From the NCBI GenBank assembly GCA_030077755.1, contig JAQJZZ010000002.1:806001-870000 (forward strand): a stretch of DNA of 64,000 nucleotides. Direction: 5' to 3'. This DNA comes from Filosporella fistucella. Lineage: Eukaryota > Ascomycota > Leotiomycetes > Helotiales. Each line of letters begins with the position of its first letter. Within the stretch, counting starts at the first letter, position 1. Below, piece after piece: positions 1 to 11,210 of the stretch. The position numbers and the translations under genes were made by a program. The notes under the pieces were generated by a model. It searched no databases, had not been told where the DNA came from, and saw nothing but the letters and a program-made list of their open reading frames with translations.

Positions 1-969
1 ATACTTATTGAACGACTCTGCGAGTACGAAATCACTGTGAGGGAGATCAAATACTATGATGCCTGCAGAGGCTTCATGGGAAATGACCAAGAGTCTCTTG
101 TTCTCCGCCAGAAGCTAACCGACCAGCACAATCTGTGTAAGCTGTTGTTGCAATCTCAAATTATGAAAGCAAGGGGAGTCACCATCGCAAATACGGCGAT
201 ATCAAAGTCAGAGGAGTTAGACAAGGTTGTCCTGAGTCGTCAGATTGAACAGCTGAAGACTCGCCTTGAAGGTTATCCCGCAGTTTGTACGGAATTTGGT
301 TCAACATCAGGCAGCAACAAGATGAGTGAGATGGACTTTGATAGAGCGAAAGAGAGGCTTGAGAAGCAAGATGGGAATATGAGTAACCGTTACGAAGATT
401 TTGAAGGATTTCCTGATGAGAGCGAATTCACAGACGGAAGCGATGAAGGGGATGCGAAACATGATAACGCTGAGGTCCCTAACATCGCGAACCTTAGCAT
501 CACCGAAGCTGGCAGAAATATTTACACCATCAAACGTTACTTCAGACTGTCCACTAATTCTCTACGTTATAAATGTCAGATGCGTGGTCTCCCCTCCGGC
601 GGCAAAGCTTTCGATCTCTTCCTCCGGCTAGTAATCCACGATCATACCATTAGACGAATACAGTTCAGCGAAGATTGGAATGGCGTCACCGAACGAGGCT
701 CGAAGCGCCGAGAAGCATACAAGAAATTGATGCGCCAATACAAAGAGGTCGAGCTACGAGTCAAGGAGGACATTGTTTCAGCTGAGAACGCTGCCGGTAT
801 TCCAATGCTTGAAGAGGATCGGGCAACGAAGATGAAGACTTTGAATGCATTCAGCAGTAAGATTCTTGATTACTTGTCTACTGCACAACGAAACATGATG
901 TATTTGGACATAGGAGATTGGGAATACGAGGAGAGTGGTGGAAGTGAGGATGTTGTGATGCGGGACTGA
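1..969 (+). CDS. SAP-domain protein, 5'-truncated by the window edge
   Basis: The reading frame is open from the first base of the window to a TGA at 967-969, so this is the C-terminal part (about 322 residues) of a longer protein; the GTG at 37 is not a real start. A SAP-like helix-turn-helix signature lies at about 544-642, with the pattern NSLRYKCQMRGLPSGGKA followed by a leucine-rich helix. SAP modules usually bind scaffold or AT-rich DNA, or RNA, so a nuclear role is inferred. Upstream of it is an acidic linker (DESEFTDGSDEGD) and a predicted helical region; downstream is charged helix and an acidic tail. No enzymatic domain is visible. Two further SAP loci lie at 37.8-40.1 kb but show no obvious similarity outside the module. 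The SAP assignment is by eye only. Confidence 0.6.
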   Translation: MLIERLCEYEITVREIKYYDACRGFMGNDQESLVLRQKLTDQHNLCKLLLQSQIMKARGVTIANTAISKSEELDKVVLSRQIEQLKTRLEGYPAVCTEFGSTSGSNKMSEMDFDRAKERLEKQDGNMSNRYEDFEGFPDESEFTDGSDEGDAKHDNAEVPNIANLSITEAGRNIYTIKRYFRLSTNSLRYKCQMRGLPSGGKAFDLFLRLVIHDHTIRRIQFSEDWNGVTERGSKRREAYKKLMRQYKEVELRVKEDIVSAENAAGIPMLEEDRATKMKTLNAFSSKILDYLSTAQRNMMYLDIGDWEYEESGGSEDVVMRD

Positions 970-1891
970 GGCTAAAACCTGGGACAGCAAGATCTTTGCG
1001 AGATGAGATGAGGAGCAGGATATAGTAAGAGCTTGGACACAACTGTGGTATAATTGGGAGGCGTCTGAAATGAGCAAAATGATTGTCCAAACTTCTGTAA
1101 TAGTATCTCGCAAGGTATGCAACTTGCTGCAGCTTGACCGAAGCTAGAGTTCAAGCAACGTATCAACAACATTTCTGTACAGCCAATCCATAACTCTGTA
1201 TCCAAAAGCAAATTCTGCATCATAACTCCTAGCACTCGGTGCTATCTCGATCCCCACACAGTTAAGACATCTGGCACTTAAATCTGACGTACATCTGCCC
1301 CTGAAGATCATCGGCTAATTCAAGGCTCCAGATGCCAACAGTTAACATTGTGCTGAGATTACTTTTGAAGACAACAGTAGAATGTATATTGGATGTTGTT
1401 TTGCATATGCCGATGTGCTCACGTTGTATTCTAGGTAATATTTGACACAATCAGAGACATAATAAATTTTGTGGAGGATTACCCCGCGAACTGGTGGGGT
1501 GGAAATTGTGAGGAATGCCAAGAGCTGGGATCTTATTCCAATGCAGTGTTTGCTTGCCACTTGGGAGGATTGTGGAGCATGCAGCGATGGTTTAGAAATA
1601 AACAAGGTGCACCCGGTAGTATACGAAGAGGTTCCGACACTGAAATGGCGTAGATTTCTGCAAAATTCGCCGCGAAAATCACATCGACTTGGGTGAGGGC
1701 ACGATAGTATTCGTAAATGTTAGGAACGGATGGCTCACGTCATCGCCTGAATGTCAACCAATAGAGTTGGCATGGGAGACATGATATCATTATTTCATAC
1801 GAAGCTATCTAAGCTCGTTACAGTATCAAATAGACGCCTCTCTATCAAGATGTATTTCAGTACAATTACTATAGATCGTCAGCCTAAGTCG
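970..1891. other. Intergenic, no gene recognised
   Basis: Short open frames occur on both strands (for example 1471-1653 on the plus strand) but none has recognisable motifs or a plausible start context. This is probably the convergent 3' flank of the SAP gene and the oxidoreductase. Confidence 0.5.
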
Positions 1892-2995
1892 TTATAGTTT
1901 TAACTGTCCGGCACCAACCTCAGGATCCGCAATCTTCAGCACCTCCTTGCCAAAGTTCTTGCCCTGGAGCATTCCAACGAAGCCGTCGGGACCATTATCG
2001 ATACCATCAGTTACACTCATCTTTGCCTTGAAGCTTCCGTCGTGGAGCCACTTCGCAATATTCTTATCTCTGGCTTCTTGGTGGACTGGTCCCATATCCT
2101 TGTCTCCCACAATGAACCCTCGAAGAGTAAGTCTCTTCGACACGAGATACATTAGATTTGTGATGCCAAATCTGGCATCTGGTGCCTTGTTGTATTCCGA
2201 AACCATGCCACAGCCAATGACCCGTCCGAAATTGTTCATTACTTCCAGCGCAGCTTGAAGCTGCTCTCCTCCAACATTCTCATAGTAGATATCGATTCCG
2301 TCTGGAGCAAGGCGTCGCAGAGCTTCCAATGGCTTCTCCTTCTTGTAATTGAAACCGCCGTCAAAGTTCAGCTCCTTTGTAATATAATCCAGCTTCTCGT
2401 CCGAACCAACAGATCCGATAACCTTCAATCCCTCATGCTTAGCAAGTTGTCCAACCAGCTGTCCAACTGCTCCCGAAGCCGCAGATATGAAGATTGTCTC
2501 TCCTTTTTGTGGCTTGCCAATCTCATAGAAAGATGAATATGCGGTCAAACCTGGCATACCCAAGGCGCCAAGGAAGATCTTCAAGTCAAGGTTGTACGGA
2601 TTCTCGATTTTCTTAAGCATCGACAGCCCTTCTTTCGACACCGTAGAGTATTCTTCGGTAGGGAGACCTCCAACGATTAAGTCCCCCTCTTTGAAATTGG
2701 GTGAGTCGGATTTCAAGACCTTGGCGACTGCGTTGTTGCCAATTGGCTGGCCGAGAGTAAAGGGAGGGGAGTAGGATTTGACTTCGGGGGCGCGCATGCG
2801 GCCACGCTGATATGGATCGAAGGAGGCATAGAAGTTCTTTGTGGTGATACCGCCGGAGGGAGGAGCAGCTTCGAGATCGAATTCGCGGGCTTCGACGACA
2901 AGGTCCTTGCCCGGGACTGGAAGTCCCTTTGGCACCTGCTTGAAGATGATAGCTTTATTTTGAACCATATTTGCTGTGCCGATTGTTTTTGTCAA
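1892..2995 (-). CDS. NADP-dependent medium-chain oxidoreductase (zinc-free, PTGR/CurA type)
   Basis: Intronless gene of 367 codons. The better start may be the Met at codon 10 (2968), since most family members begin close to a sequence like MVQNKAIIFKQ. The N-terminal half matches the ADH_N_2 fold (FYASFDPYQRGRM around residues 60-72). The Rossmann half contains the nucleotide-binding loop AASGAVGQLVGQLAK and the family motif YYENVGGEQL. The cysteine and histidine zinc ligands of alcohol dehydrogenases are absent, which places it with the leukotriene B4 dehydrogenase, prostaglandin reductase and curcumin reductase group that reduces activated double bonds with NADPH. The length is usual for the family. 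It stands alone, with no pathway partner next to it, so the substrate is unknown. Cytosolic location is inferred from the lack of a signal peptide. Confidence 0.9.
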   Translation of the reverse strand: MTKTIGTANMVQNKAIIFKQVPKGLPVPGKDLVVEAREFDLEAAPPSGGITTKNFYASFDPYQRGRMRAPEVKSYSPPFTLGQPIGNNAVAKVLKSDSPNFKEGDLIVGGLPTEEYSTVSKEGLSMLKKIENPYNLDLKIFLGALGMPGLTAYSSFYEIGKPQKGETIFISAASGAVGQLVGQLAKHEGLKVIGSVGSDEKLDYITKELNFDGGFNYKKEKPLEALRRLAPDGIDIYYENVGGEQLQAALEVMNNFGRVIGCGMVSEYNKAPDARFGITNLMYLVSKRLTLRGFIVGDKDMGPVHQEARDKNIAKWLHDGSFKAKMSVTDGIDNGPDGFVGMLQGKNFGKEVLKIADPEVGAGQLKL

Positions 2996-4170
2996 AGTGT
3001 ATAATTTTTTCTGGAATGGAGGTCTATAGAGATTTCTTATAGCAGTATGTCAAGATGATTAGTTCCTAGGGGGAGCGAGACTGATATAGCAATGGGAAGT
3101 TTTGAAGAAGCCAATGACGCAAAGGGAGAAAACAAGCCCCGCTTGTACTGGGCAATGGAATGACAAACCAAGAGTCAAGCTCACGGTGGCCTACATTGTG
3201 GAGTTTTGGTACGCCCGAAGGGCATGCATGTTGTCCTGCACATCTGACTATCGTGGATGTTGTGGTAAGTTGGAGTGATGCGAAAATTGGTAAGCATCAG
3301 CGCAGATTGAAACGAGAAAATGCGCCGTTGGGGATGCCGAGGTTCATTAACCAGAGAGTCTCGGACCGATAGCCTTTTCAGGGAATTGCCCCCGAGACGG
3401 CATTTTCTGCCACTGGCATCATCGTCTTTTGAAGCACTCTAGCTGACTCGAGTTCCAATTATTTGCAGTCTCGGTGCTGGTTTTTTCTAGTATGAATCTA
3501 TCCCAGTTTTCCTAGTTTTCGTTACTTGAAATTGGCTGGGATCCTTGGCATATAGTGCGGACGCCCATCGCCACCATCTGCCAACAGTTTACATGGATGT
3601 AATCATATTTCGAGGTATGGTCGGTTACAGAGTTTGAACAGCCGGCACCAGATGCTCGTCGAATGTCACGGAAGTCAAGTGATCAATCCAGGCGTTTGTG
3701 ATCGCAATGATGAATTAACAGTTATCGAGAATTTGTTCTTATTCTACGTTTGTATGGAGATTTCTTCCTTGTCCAAAGCTGTGACCACTCTCCAGGCGAG
3801 GAATTTGCTTGCATCTACGATAAAAAATATACTTTAATTTGAATTTTAGACCGATGTTGGCTGGCGCCGCTGAACAAATTCCAGACGTCTTTACTCGATT
3901 ATCCCATGATAATTAAGAAGTGGTTAAATGCATAAGCAACTTCGTGGTTGGGACTATATTTCGAAATTACCTGCCTGAGTCTTGAATTATATTTGAATAA
4001 GATTTGCAGACAAAGAGGACCAATTCTACAATTATCTGTAGTTTCTCGGAATGACCATTAATTACCTTTATCAATTATTTTGTACATTTAAGACACTTTT
4101 TAAGCTATATTTCCTTTGCGTGCTGTTAGTTCTATTAGCATAATCATCGTCACAGCTGAACAAAAAGCGA

Positions 4171-5197
4171 TTGATTCGGGCTAATCCTGATTACATTGTT
4201 GCGGACTATAACTCAAGACAGTTTTCATGTAGCAATTTAGACTTAAGACTTCGGGTCTGGGAGAGAAGAATGCACCAGAATATCAGTCCCAACATACGAG
4301 ACTACTTGGAAAGACGTTCAGATCCGCCGGAGAATCGTTTTTGTTCACTTACTCGGTATTTTCAGAGCACCTCCCTTCACCTACCCGGATCTACATACGC
4401 TACATCACCTCGAAGCTTCGAAGGACACAAAATCCTCAGAAGAGCTGCTCGCCGCTATATGAACTCCAAGAATTAAAAGGTACTGCTATACCAGAGGAAA
4501 CATGAGGCACTAGATCGCCCTCCGAGCCGAAATGCATAATCTGCCTAGAGGAGACGTGAAGCCCTTTTTTAGCTTCAAAACCTAAAAGCCACAACCTCCC
4601 CAAGAGACACGCTGGCGAAAGCTACAATATCTTCGAGGACCCAAAGGCACAAACTTCCAAAGGAGATGCAAGGTGTACATTTCTGACATTATCACTATCA
4701 GGAAAGGAACGAGAGATAAAATCTCCAGCAAACACAAAAGGCGAAATCATGTCCCTTCAATTGCGCAGTGTCTTGGTTGGAGAGGGAGGATATACAACAG
4801 ATCTCTCCACTCCACGCAAGACACAAAGTCCCTATCAAGAGATCCAAGTTATTGTATTTATTCAGACGAAGTGTTCACTGCACTAGCGACAGTACCGTAC
4901 CGTTTCCACAACAATGGCATACATTCTGAGACGAGCCCTATTGAAGCCGCAAGCGTATGTTCTTCCCATGAAAGAAAATTCTCAAAGCTTCATTGCACAC
5001 AATCAGAGCGCCTCTTCGGAAAACGAAAAGCTTCTCAATTTGAAGTAAGACACTCGGTTTCTTTGTTGAAAACTACCGAAGGGAGACTACTATCGGGAGC
5101 AGAAAGAGGCACGAAGATCTTGAGAAAGATACAGAGGCGAAGGCACGTCAAAGAGAAAGTAGAATTCGCACATATGGGTCAGCTGTCGGTAGCCTAA
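4171..5197 (+). pseudogene. Possible decayed RING-finger gene
   Basis: A RING-like beginning, EPKCIICLEET, is encoded at about 4524-4556 and is followed directly by TGA. No later Cys-x-His pair follows in the expected place, so the finger is not complete in any frame. The flanking frames (4171-4476 and 4673-5197) are rich in Arg and Ser and show no other family signature. The short motif resembles RING1 of the RBR genes at 52-61 kb (CHICLEG, CVICADE), but this could be chance. It is reported only as a weak relic. Confidence 0.2.
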
Positions 5198-8008
5198 GTC
5201 ACTGCAAAACTACTGAGTTCTGGAAAATACTGTCCATTGGTCCAGCTATGGTATCGAAGTCTCAGGAAAATCGAAGAGGAAAACCAAGGATACGCTAGTG
5301 GCTGGGGTTTTGTGTGCACACCCAGAGGTAAAATTCATTTCAAGCTTGTTTGGAGCTATAGTATCTGACCATTTCTAGAAGCTCTGTATATGGATATGGA
5401 TATTCTTGACGCCGTGTATAAATACTTCCAGTTCCAGCCTCACCGATCCATTAGCACTGGGAAAGAATAGCCCTGTGAATGACCACGGGACTTGAGAACT
5501 GTAAATTTCTGTCGAAAAAGGACAATCGGTTTGCTTGGATAAGAGAAATTGAGAAGGCAACAGATTAGCTCGGAAGGAGGACAAGGAAAATCTGAAATGT
5601 CTATTGTTTGAAAATCGGCAGAAGCTGAAGCTTACTAAGGGAGGCAATGACTATATAAACAATGGCTGTGCTGGAGTGGATTGTATATGGTTATTATTGG
5701 AAGATAAAAAGCTAGTATATATGATAGTTTCAAACATTGACATCACTAGTATGGACAAGCTTTGATACTGAAATCACTGCCTCGATCAGGAATGCTATTC
5801 TAATCAGTAGCGATAACATGAACACTTCAAAAGTATTTATTTTATTTTCAATACTCCAGTGAAACCACCATTTTACTCTAACGCTCGTAAGACAAAATCA
5901 TTCCTTTACCCCCTAACTCCTCCTTTGGCAGAGCCAAATAAACAGACCTTCACCTATAACCAACGGGTATATAACTCCATGCGCTCTCTTCTGAATTAGA
6001 GCACACTTTTTGTTCCGTTCTCCTCTCAAACAGATGATCCTTTGTGTAGAACCAGCAAATTTCCCCATAGCATAGCCTGCGGGATAGCCATTGCGTATCT
6101 AATCCTCAACATGGGTGTGAGAGAACGCCATCACTGTGCAACGGTTCGCATTTTTGTGGTCTTTAGTGAATAGGTATGTTATTTAAGGGTGTTTGAAGTA
6201 TGATTTGACGAATTGCTGGATGTTTTGGTGTTTTTTAGGCTCTAGGAAGTGATAATTGTAAAGATAAAAATTGATGAAGTCGTGGAATGCGTAAGATGTG
6301 TTAGTTTAGCCCTATATAGACGTCGGGGACTAAGGGTGGGGCAGGCTATCCTACTCCGTGAGAGTAAAAAATGCTGGATCTCTACGTAATTGCTATTTCG
6401 GCTATCTATCTGCAGCACTAGATAGAATCGGTGTTCCTAAGCTAGGTAATCCTAGGTAATAGTTTGACACCTGTCAAATGTCTAAGGTAGATAATCAGAG
6501 ATTAGAGTATCCGCTCAAACACCTCTCTGTTTTTGAAGCCTGCGGGAAATAATCTCATTTTTGCTATCTCCAACGCGTATGTAGAATCATTGTCCACCGC
6601 AGGATGAAAACTTCCCGGATTCCCCGCTGCCACCATTCAAGCTTCAATGAAACTGAAGTGACATCTGACCCTTCAAATTGATTTGGCTCCCATGTGCTCC
6701 TCCGATATCTCCAATTACTTCAAGAGCTCCTTCTGGATGCCTAGAATCTGGTATCTACTTTGCAATCATGGATTTCCTGCTTCAACTTGTCCTTCTATTC
6801 ATCCAAATCCATGAATTTGCCACTCGGTGTAACCTTTGCGGATATAATACGAAACCTACACGAGTAGTTGAAGTGATACAAATTTCGAAAAGCATGCAGT
6901 GTAAACATGGTCAGTCTGATAATCTCAGCCGCACGCGCAGGTTATATTGTAGGCTTGTTCGTTGTCTCAATCCCAATTTCACAACACCGAGAAAAATCCT
7001 CATATACTCATTTAAATTCAAATCTCCTTTTGTCAGATCCGATGGAGTCTAGCAGATATCACCGTACCTCAGCTCGACTTCCTCGAGACGGCGAGTGCAG
7101 ATCATTGGACAATCTTTCTTAGGAGAATGTCATCTCCAAGAGACAGAGTTCGGAGAATCGGGACAATTTTCATACCTCAGCTCCGTTGTGAGAACCAAAT
7201 GTGAGTGGTCTTTGATTTTAAATATTTACAATCCAGTTCCACGTTTCGAAACAGTGTACTCGCATATCATAACATCACCACCCCCAGATCTTTGAACTGC
7301 AGATGTTCTTCATGTTGATCCTTTTCTCGCAGATTTGCCTTGGTACATACATGTTCCTGTTGATGTGATGGCGGAGACGTGATGTTGGTCCTTCCGAAAA
7401 GAGCACGCGGGAGTTATTCTATGCCTGATGTTTCGAAAAACCAGCAAAAGAATCTCAGTAACAAAACTCTCTCATCCATATCATATGTTGATGCTTGAGG
7501 ATCACTACGTGGTATTTGCGAAAAGACTTCGAGCTATGCTGACTCCAGGCCTCTGTATCCATTCCAGTATATCATTTGAAAACACTTCCGGCATCTGCAT
7601 CACCGGTGGGTTCCAGACGCGTCGAACCTCAAGATGCCAGGAGCTCGGTACTAACTTCCGGAAGTAGTTCAAAATCGCCATAAAACGAGGATCTGTGCAG
7701 CAATGAAGCTACACTGGTGTTGATATTCCTGACGAAGGAGGATTGCAAATAGGATGCGACGCACCGGACAAACAGAATGGTAAGCAATTTACGTACGCTC
7801 AAAGCCGATATTGACAAGCAGCAGAAGGGACAGAATAACCAAATTCGGAAAGAACGTCTCTGTGTCTGACTGAAAGATACAGACCTTGTCCGAGGACTCA
7901 CAATCATCGTCTCGAGCGACAACTTTCAGAGAGCAGAATTTCTAATATCCCCTTTGACTAATACTGCCAAATAATCTCCGAAAATACGCAAGGTGAAGAA
8001 GTCTAGAC

Positions 8009-10050
8009 CTACGCATCGTGGCCCTTTTCACACAATTCTGAAAACAGTAATTTCATTAACACTATTCTGCATCACAACACCCGGAGGAAATCTGCTGAGG
8101 AGCAAGCATCGCAGGTGTTCCGCGCGAACTGGTACACCCTTGGAATAGCAGCAAATGGTTTGGCCCCCTACTCAGACATACGAGACTTCCCCCTGAAGTT
8201 TTCTACACAATTTCGACTGACCAAGCAATCGGAGAATATTCAGAAAGAGGGTTACTACTGAGCTGACATGTGGTCGACGGAGTGAGGTATATTCTTTGCG
8301 GGTCGACAGAAAATTACCGAATGTTATCACGCCTGTGGTATGGTATTGGATTCTGCATCAAAACAATCGGAGAAAATTTACTAAGTGAGAACCTTAGCTT
8401 GGGAGGCCTAAGGTGACAAGGAAACACTCTGGGTAGTTACAAAACACCTAGGGCATGACAAGAGAACTCAGATTGTTGAAGTCGCAAGTGACTGATGTCT
8501 GAGGTTTGTACAGTATCAATATATGTTGATGGCGACTCAATAGTCCCTGACCCTATTCAGCGATAAGTGGAGGTCTCTTGGGTGGCATCGATGTCTTATC
8601 ATGCAAATTGAGTGTCAGAACTTGCCTCACTGCCCGGAAAGGATCGCGCTGCCAAAGACAAAGTAATTGCGAAGTTGTATCGAGTCACTACTCAAAAAGG
8701 ATTCGCATACACTCGAATCATTCTTACCCGAATGAAGATAGCAGAATCATGGGAGTGGGAGAGCACGCAATGCTGTGTTTCTCGGTTGACATTGTTATTC
8801 CAAGGAGAGTCAGCTACGAGACCTGACCTATGAGAATCAGCACAGCAACTAAGCTGCTGCAGAGTTACTTCGACGTATCACAACAATTACGAACGTTGAG
8901 ACATTCTCGGGGAGCTCATCGCGATTTTTATTTTTGGAGCTTTTCTCACCTCTGAACAGTCCACACGTCATACAAGACCTCGTCGCTACTCGCAACGACC
9001 GGAAGAAGAAATGGCAAGCTGATGCGAAGTCGAGAAGGTGGATTATGCGCATTGATTGGGTGCTGCAGTCATATTAAACCAAAATGCACAGATGAGAGCC
9101 GTGGGATGAACAGAATCGTCGCATCAACCACCTGCTCGAACCACGGCTTAGGTCAGCAGCTAAAAAGAAAACATGACTTGGAAATGAGAGGACCTTCAAC
9201 AATCAGCTGAGAAGCCTATCATCATGTCGAGATCGAACTTGTGTTGCGGCCTGTATAATGAGATGAACAGAGCAGCATTGATATGCTTGCTACTGGCTGT
9301 GGTCTGTCTAATCATCAGGCCGTTGTTCCCAACCAGAAAACAGACTTTGGCCAGAAAAAAAGTTCCTGATATCCGACCTCGCCGTCTCAAAATCTCTCAA
9401 CAGTCAGCATCAATTGAGATGCAGCTGGCGACACATTTTGCAAGTACCCAAAGGTTTGGGACACCGACTTCGGGAAGCTTCGGTGTTCTTGGCAACTACT
9501 CAATAGCTTTGCAGCATCGTGAACACAGCACGGCTTGCTCCGAAACTCTTTGTTGCGGGGCGAATCAATTCTGAATCATCAATCGACCATCGTATTTTGA
9601 CTGAGGACCTTGATTCATAATCCAGATCGTTCAATCGGTGGCAGGACGCTTGGTGCGTTTCTGAGGCGTTCAAAATCATGCCAATCGATGAGGGGCTGAA
9701 GGCCTATCGCGGCACGGCTGGAGCGCCCGGATTTTCAGCCCTCTTCTACCACGGTCCAGAATCCAAATCCAGCAGTGCCCAGCACAAAGGTACAGCGTCG
9801 CATTGAGGGGCAAGAATTTAGTGCGCATCTTATCATGCCTCACAGGATTATTGGGGATTTCTTGGATGATACAATTGGCCCTGCTTCTTTGAATCCTGCC
9901 AGGGCGGAGAAGTATCTGATTTTGAGTCCCTTTTCCTCTGAAGTTTGGGAGAAGAGGGTGTGGTGCAGAAGCCACAGCTCACTGAGACATTTCTGAATCC
10001 AGCATAGCTTCTCCTGATGGCTGCATCATGCTTTTTGCTTCTTTCAACCT
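8009..10050 (+). pseudogene. Decayed coding region of unknown identity
   Basis: On the plus strand several separate stretches read like protein but change frame and hit stops. One at 8012-8251 has no ATG and includes VFRANWYTLGIAANGLAPYS. Another lies near 8900-9055 and contains LVATRNDRKKKWQADAKSRR. A third at about 9677-9805 starts MPIDEGLKAYRGTAGAPGF. None gives a family I recognise. The pattern suits one or two genes that lost their reading frames, but I cannot prove that the pieces belong together. Confidence 0.25.
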
Positions 10051-10898
10051 TCTACGCTTTTTGCCCCCAAATGATTTGGAAAATTTGACATCCTGGAAGT
10101 CTGGGGTCACAATTTTGCAGACTGGAAAGCCTCAACCCTGGTACTTTGATCATGGCATGGTGGTCAGCGATACACTCTTTAGCAATTTTAACGCTGTTTG
10201 AGCTTGGGAGCTGTCAGCCGCCACCCCGCTTCTCTCCCAAAGGCGGGAACGTGGACGGTGGTGCGTGTGTTGCTCTAGAGCATTAGAATGGTTTCGTGGC
10301 TTGTAATAGCAGTGTTGAATGGATCGCTTTTATGGGCTGACAGCTTCTCTGGCCTACAGACCCAAAAGCCAGCTCCATGGAACCTTTCCACGCTTCATCA
10401 CAGCCAGTTATCGTCCACTCCAGACCACTCATCATATCACGGATGACAGGCTGAGGCTCTGAGACGAACTTACCAAGTGGTAGGTACATATACGACCGGC
10501 AACCTTCCTGCAGTCTCAAGGACCTCCTACTGCGAAAGTTTTGTTTTCAGTTCACAGCAAATTACCAAGAATTATTTCCTGAGGAGCGAGACAGAATATT
10601 TTCCGAGCATTTCTCAGTCTCATCTCCCATTTTACTCCATTGGGTAGATGATCTGACTCAGGCTGGACTGAAAGACGACAATATACCCCATTCACCGACG
10701 AGTCGCTAGTCTCTAAATCCTGAAGACCTGCATCGCTCGAATACTCTTAAGCAAGAGGCAGGCCAACCTTTGATAGCAAAATTCACCTATCACTACTTTT
10801 TATCTTCTTTCTCCGGCCTTATCTTGCAACACTCTGATCAATTACCTTTGACCACAAACACGAATCTCAACCCCCGAACCTCAACCTCACACATCATC

Positions 10899-11210
10899 AT
10901 GAAGGGCCTTTCAACCATTCCATCTGATGCTCGCTATATTCAGGCAGACGAAAGACAACACGTTTCGTTTTGGGTGCGCTTGATGAGCTTTTTCTCCTGC
11001 GCTTCGAGGCGCACACCCACCCCTCAATACCGAGATGAGAAGAGATATCACCATGTACCTACCCACGCGGCTTCATCATTCATGAGGAGTGCAACTACGC
11101 CGGCCATGTGTGGTCCAATCATCCAACAGGCAAAGCAACAGCGAGAGAAGGAGGAGTTAGAAGCGGCTGTGTTGCCGGAGCACAATGTAGTACAGCAAAG
11201 CTTGATCTGA
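10899..11210 (+). CDS. Small hypothetical protein
   Basis: Unrecognised 103-residue protein. The chosen ATG at 10899 follows a CA-rich leader (CACACATCATC), which is typical of fungal 5' leaders, whereas the longer frame back to 10770 has a non-coding look. It begins MKGLSTIPSDARYIQADERQ, has a short hydrophobic and Cys-containing stretch (WVRLMSFFSCASRR), then a Tyr/His/Arg-rich middle and a Gln/Glu-rich C-terminal helix. No signal peptide or catalytic motif is evident. A second frame (11108-11392) overlaps the 3' end and is likely a shadow or 3' UTR. Confidence 0.4.
   Translation: MKGLSTIPSDARYIQADERQHVSFWVRLMSFFSCASRRTPTPQYRDEKRYHHVPTHAASSFMRSATTPAMCGPIIQQAKQQREKEELEAAVLPEHNVVQQSLI

Larger units (their letters stand above)
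2996..10898. other. Long gene-poor region with decayed coding traces
   Basis: Nearly 8 kb holds no ORF I can name. Stretches near 3500-4150 and 5650-6500 are visibly AT-rich and look non-coding. At 4171-5197 two overlapping plus-strand frames surround a C-x2-C RING-like start (IICLEE preceded by Cys, at 4533-4556) that runs into a TGA. At about 8009-10050 plus-strand segments with good amino-acid composition are broken by stops and frame changes. I saw no terminal repeats or transposase motifs. It may be a graveyard of lineage-specific genes or of degraded mobile DNA. Confidence 0.5.

Noticed and set aside
1469..1696. Small plus-strand ORFs after the SAP gene
   Set aside because: Two overlapping frames compete, and neither shows a recognisable domain or conserved pattern.
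3000..10800. Intact transposon in the gene-poor region
   Set aside because: No terminal repeats, target-site duplication, reverse transcriptase or DDE motifs could be seen.
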